Below, piece after piece: positions 62,768-64,000 of a stretch of 64,000 nt of DNA. The DNA is from Mytilus trossulus. Taxonomy: Eukaryota > Mollusca > Bivalvia > Mytilida > Mytilidae. How positions within the stretch are numbered: position 1 is the stretch's first letter; each line of letters opens with the position of its first letter. The stretch spans positions 15,887,911 to 15,951,910 of the forward strand of contig NC_086376.1 of the NCBI RefSeq assembly GCF_036588685.1, given 5' to 3'. The notes under the pieces were generated by a model. It saw only the letters and a program-made list of their open reading frames with translations, made no database searches and had not been told where the DNA came from. The translations under genes were made by a program, and so were the position numbers.

Positions 62768-64000
62768 GTAAGTTGTTCAGTTTTCAATAATTAACAGATT
62801 ATGTCAATGAAATAGTTACCTCCACTGAATGGGTGAATTTATGCTCTGGAAACAAGTGTCTTAACTATTTGTGGGGCCTGAAAATCAAACCAATTTGCTT
62901 AGTCTTTTTGCATTGTCATACACATATTGGCTTATGAACTCACTTATAGTTTATAAGATTACTGTGTTTGCTATTATTTTTTTAACTCAGTTCTATGTAC
63001 GCTAAATACTAATCTTTGTCTGAGCCTTTATATCCAATTTTACAGTATGAATTTTTCTTATTTTTGAAGGCCTTACAGTTGTCTATAAATGCTTACATCC
63101 ACTCCATTTGAACTTTGGTGGATAGTTATATCTCATTGGCAATCAGCCCACATAGTCTTATTTTTATTTTTGCTCATTTTGGTAAAAAAGTATGTTACGT
63201 AATAAGCTGACATAACATGGTCCAATAAATAATCAATGAACAAGGGATATAGTTACCCCTATATCCTGTTAGACAAGTTAATGTAGGAGATTTATTTCTC
63301 ACTCAATATTATAACGACTGATTGCACCAACATTCAAAATTATTACTTAAACCTTTAAGTACCATCATTCTGAAATTGTTTTTTTGCACTCTGCAGCAAT
63401 AATTTAAAGGGCTCTTAAATTTTGTTAAGAACTTTATTGACATTGTGTTTAATTACAGTTCATATTACTAGCTTGTACCAAGTGGAACTGTATTAAAAAT
63501 CCACAATATTTGTTTGTGTGATCTTAATCCTTTAGTATGTCTTATCAAAATTGAAATTAAAATTGAATTTTAATATTTTTTATATTAAACATGAAACTAT
63601 CCTATGCTTGGTTCAACTTCATATTGAAATATTAAACAAACTTTAAGCATAAGCTGCCAGTTTTGTACATTGATTTCTTTCTGTTTTATTTACTTAAGAC
63701 AGTTTAACATAATATAATAAACTAATGTCCCCTTTGTATGCTGTATGTTCAATATTGATATGAATTATAAATTTACACACAAAGTGGCATAATTTACTCA
63801 TCAATTTACCGGTAACGTTTGAAATGAGCAAGGGTGGTTGTAAAATATGAAAATGAAAGCTTGTTAAAATTTGGATTTAAGGATTGCCATGACTATCAGT
63901 AAGTTTTTGTTAATTTTTGTTCAGTTACGGTTTGATTTCACTCCTTGTCTGCATTTTTAGCTCTTGTTTATTATCATTTGGCATCTGTCTTTTATCCATT
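62768..64000 (+). other. Intron of the acidic-protein gene to the window edge
   Basis: Starts with the consensus donor GTAAGT. 63065-63165 carries a SINE-like fragment ('GGATAGTTATATCTCATTGG'). No second exon could be supported before the edge. Confidence 0.5.

Noticed and set aside
1-64000. tRNA or rRNA genes.
   Set aside because: No cloverleaf-like sequence with A and B boxes or rRNA-like stretch was recognised by eye. A covariance-model scan was not possible here.

Overview
The window reads as nuclear DNA of a marine bivalve, most likely a mussel of the genus Mytilus. It is AT-rich and intron-rich, with consensus GT-AG introns. It carries dispersed repeats that I recognise from memory as common in mussel genomes, for example the block ending in 'GGTAAGCAGATCCTGCTCC' and the foldback elements with GGCGGAT termini. 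No database search was possible, so the species is an inference.

Five protein genes can be supported. (1) 1-985, minus, cut by the left edge: a CARD domain followed by a coiled coil. (2) 4897-5475, minus: an intronless nanos homologue with both CCHC zinc fingers complete. (3) 11301-29066, plus: an 11-exon gene for a 708-residue protein with a predicted myristoylation signal, a helical (ARM-like) region, a TIR domain and a C-terminal SAM-like domain. (4) 41469-45069, minus: intraflagellar transport protein IFT74 in two coding exons. (5) 62542-62767, plus, cut by the right edge: the first coding exon of an acidic, Ser/Asp/Glu-rich protein I do not recognise. Genes 1 and 3 both carry death-fold or TIR signalling domains typical of innate immunity and cell death, but they are on opposite strands with nanos between them, so I do not claim a functional cluster.

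The rest is mostly repeats. 2-4 kb holds diverged tandem and foldback repeats. 8.2-10.4 kb is a 24-bp minisatellite. 15.5-25.1 kb, inside an intron of the TIR gene, is a tandem array of about 120 copies of a 79-bp unit. Each unit is a copy of the 3' end of the preceding TIR exon plus its 5' splice site, and the units are organised into a higher-order period of 1808 bp. This is the most unusual object in the window. 26.4-27.8 kb and 32.5-33.3 kb are dispersed mussel-type repeats. 37.4-38.9 kb has two terminal-inverted-repeat elements. 43.7-44.2 kb holds a foldback element and a hAT transposase remnant within the IFT74 intron. 45.6-48.1 kb is a broken LINE split by a second insertion. 50.3-53.9 kb holds two members of a foldback family with exact 9-bp target duplications, and nested in the larger one is a 33-bp palindrome with an exact 7-bp duplication. 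54.9-58.5 kb holds two oppositely oriented fragments of a Penelope-like retroelement. Long stretches (29-32, 33-37, 48.3-50.2 and 58.5-62.5 kb) show no gene that I can support.
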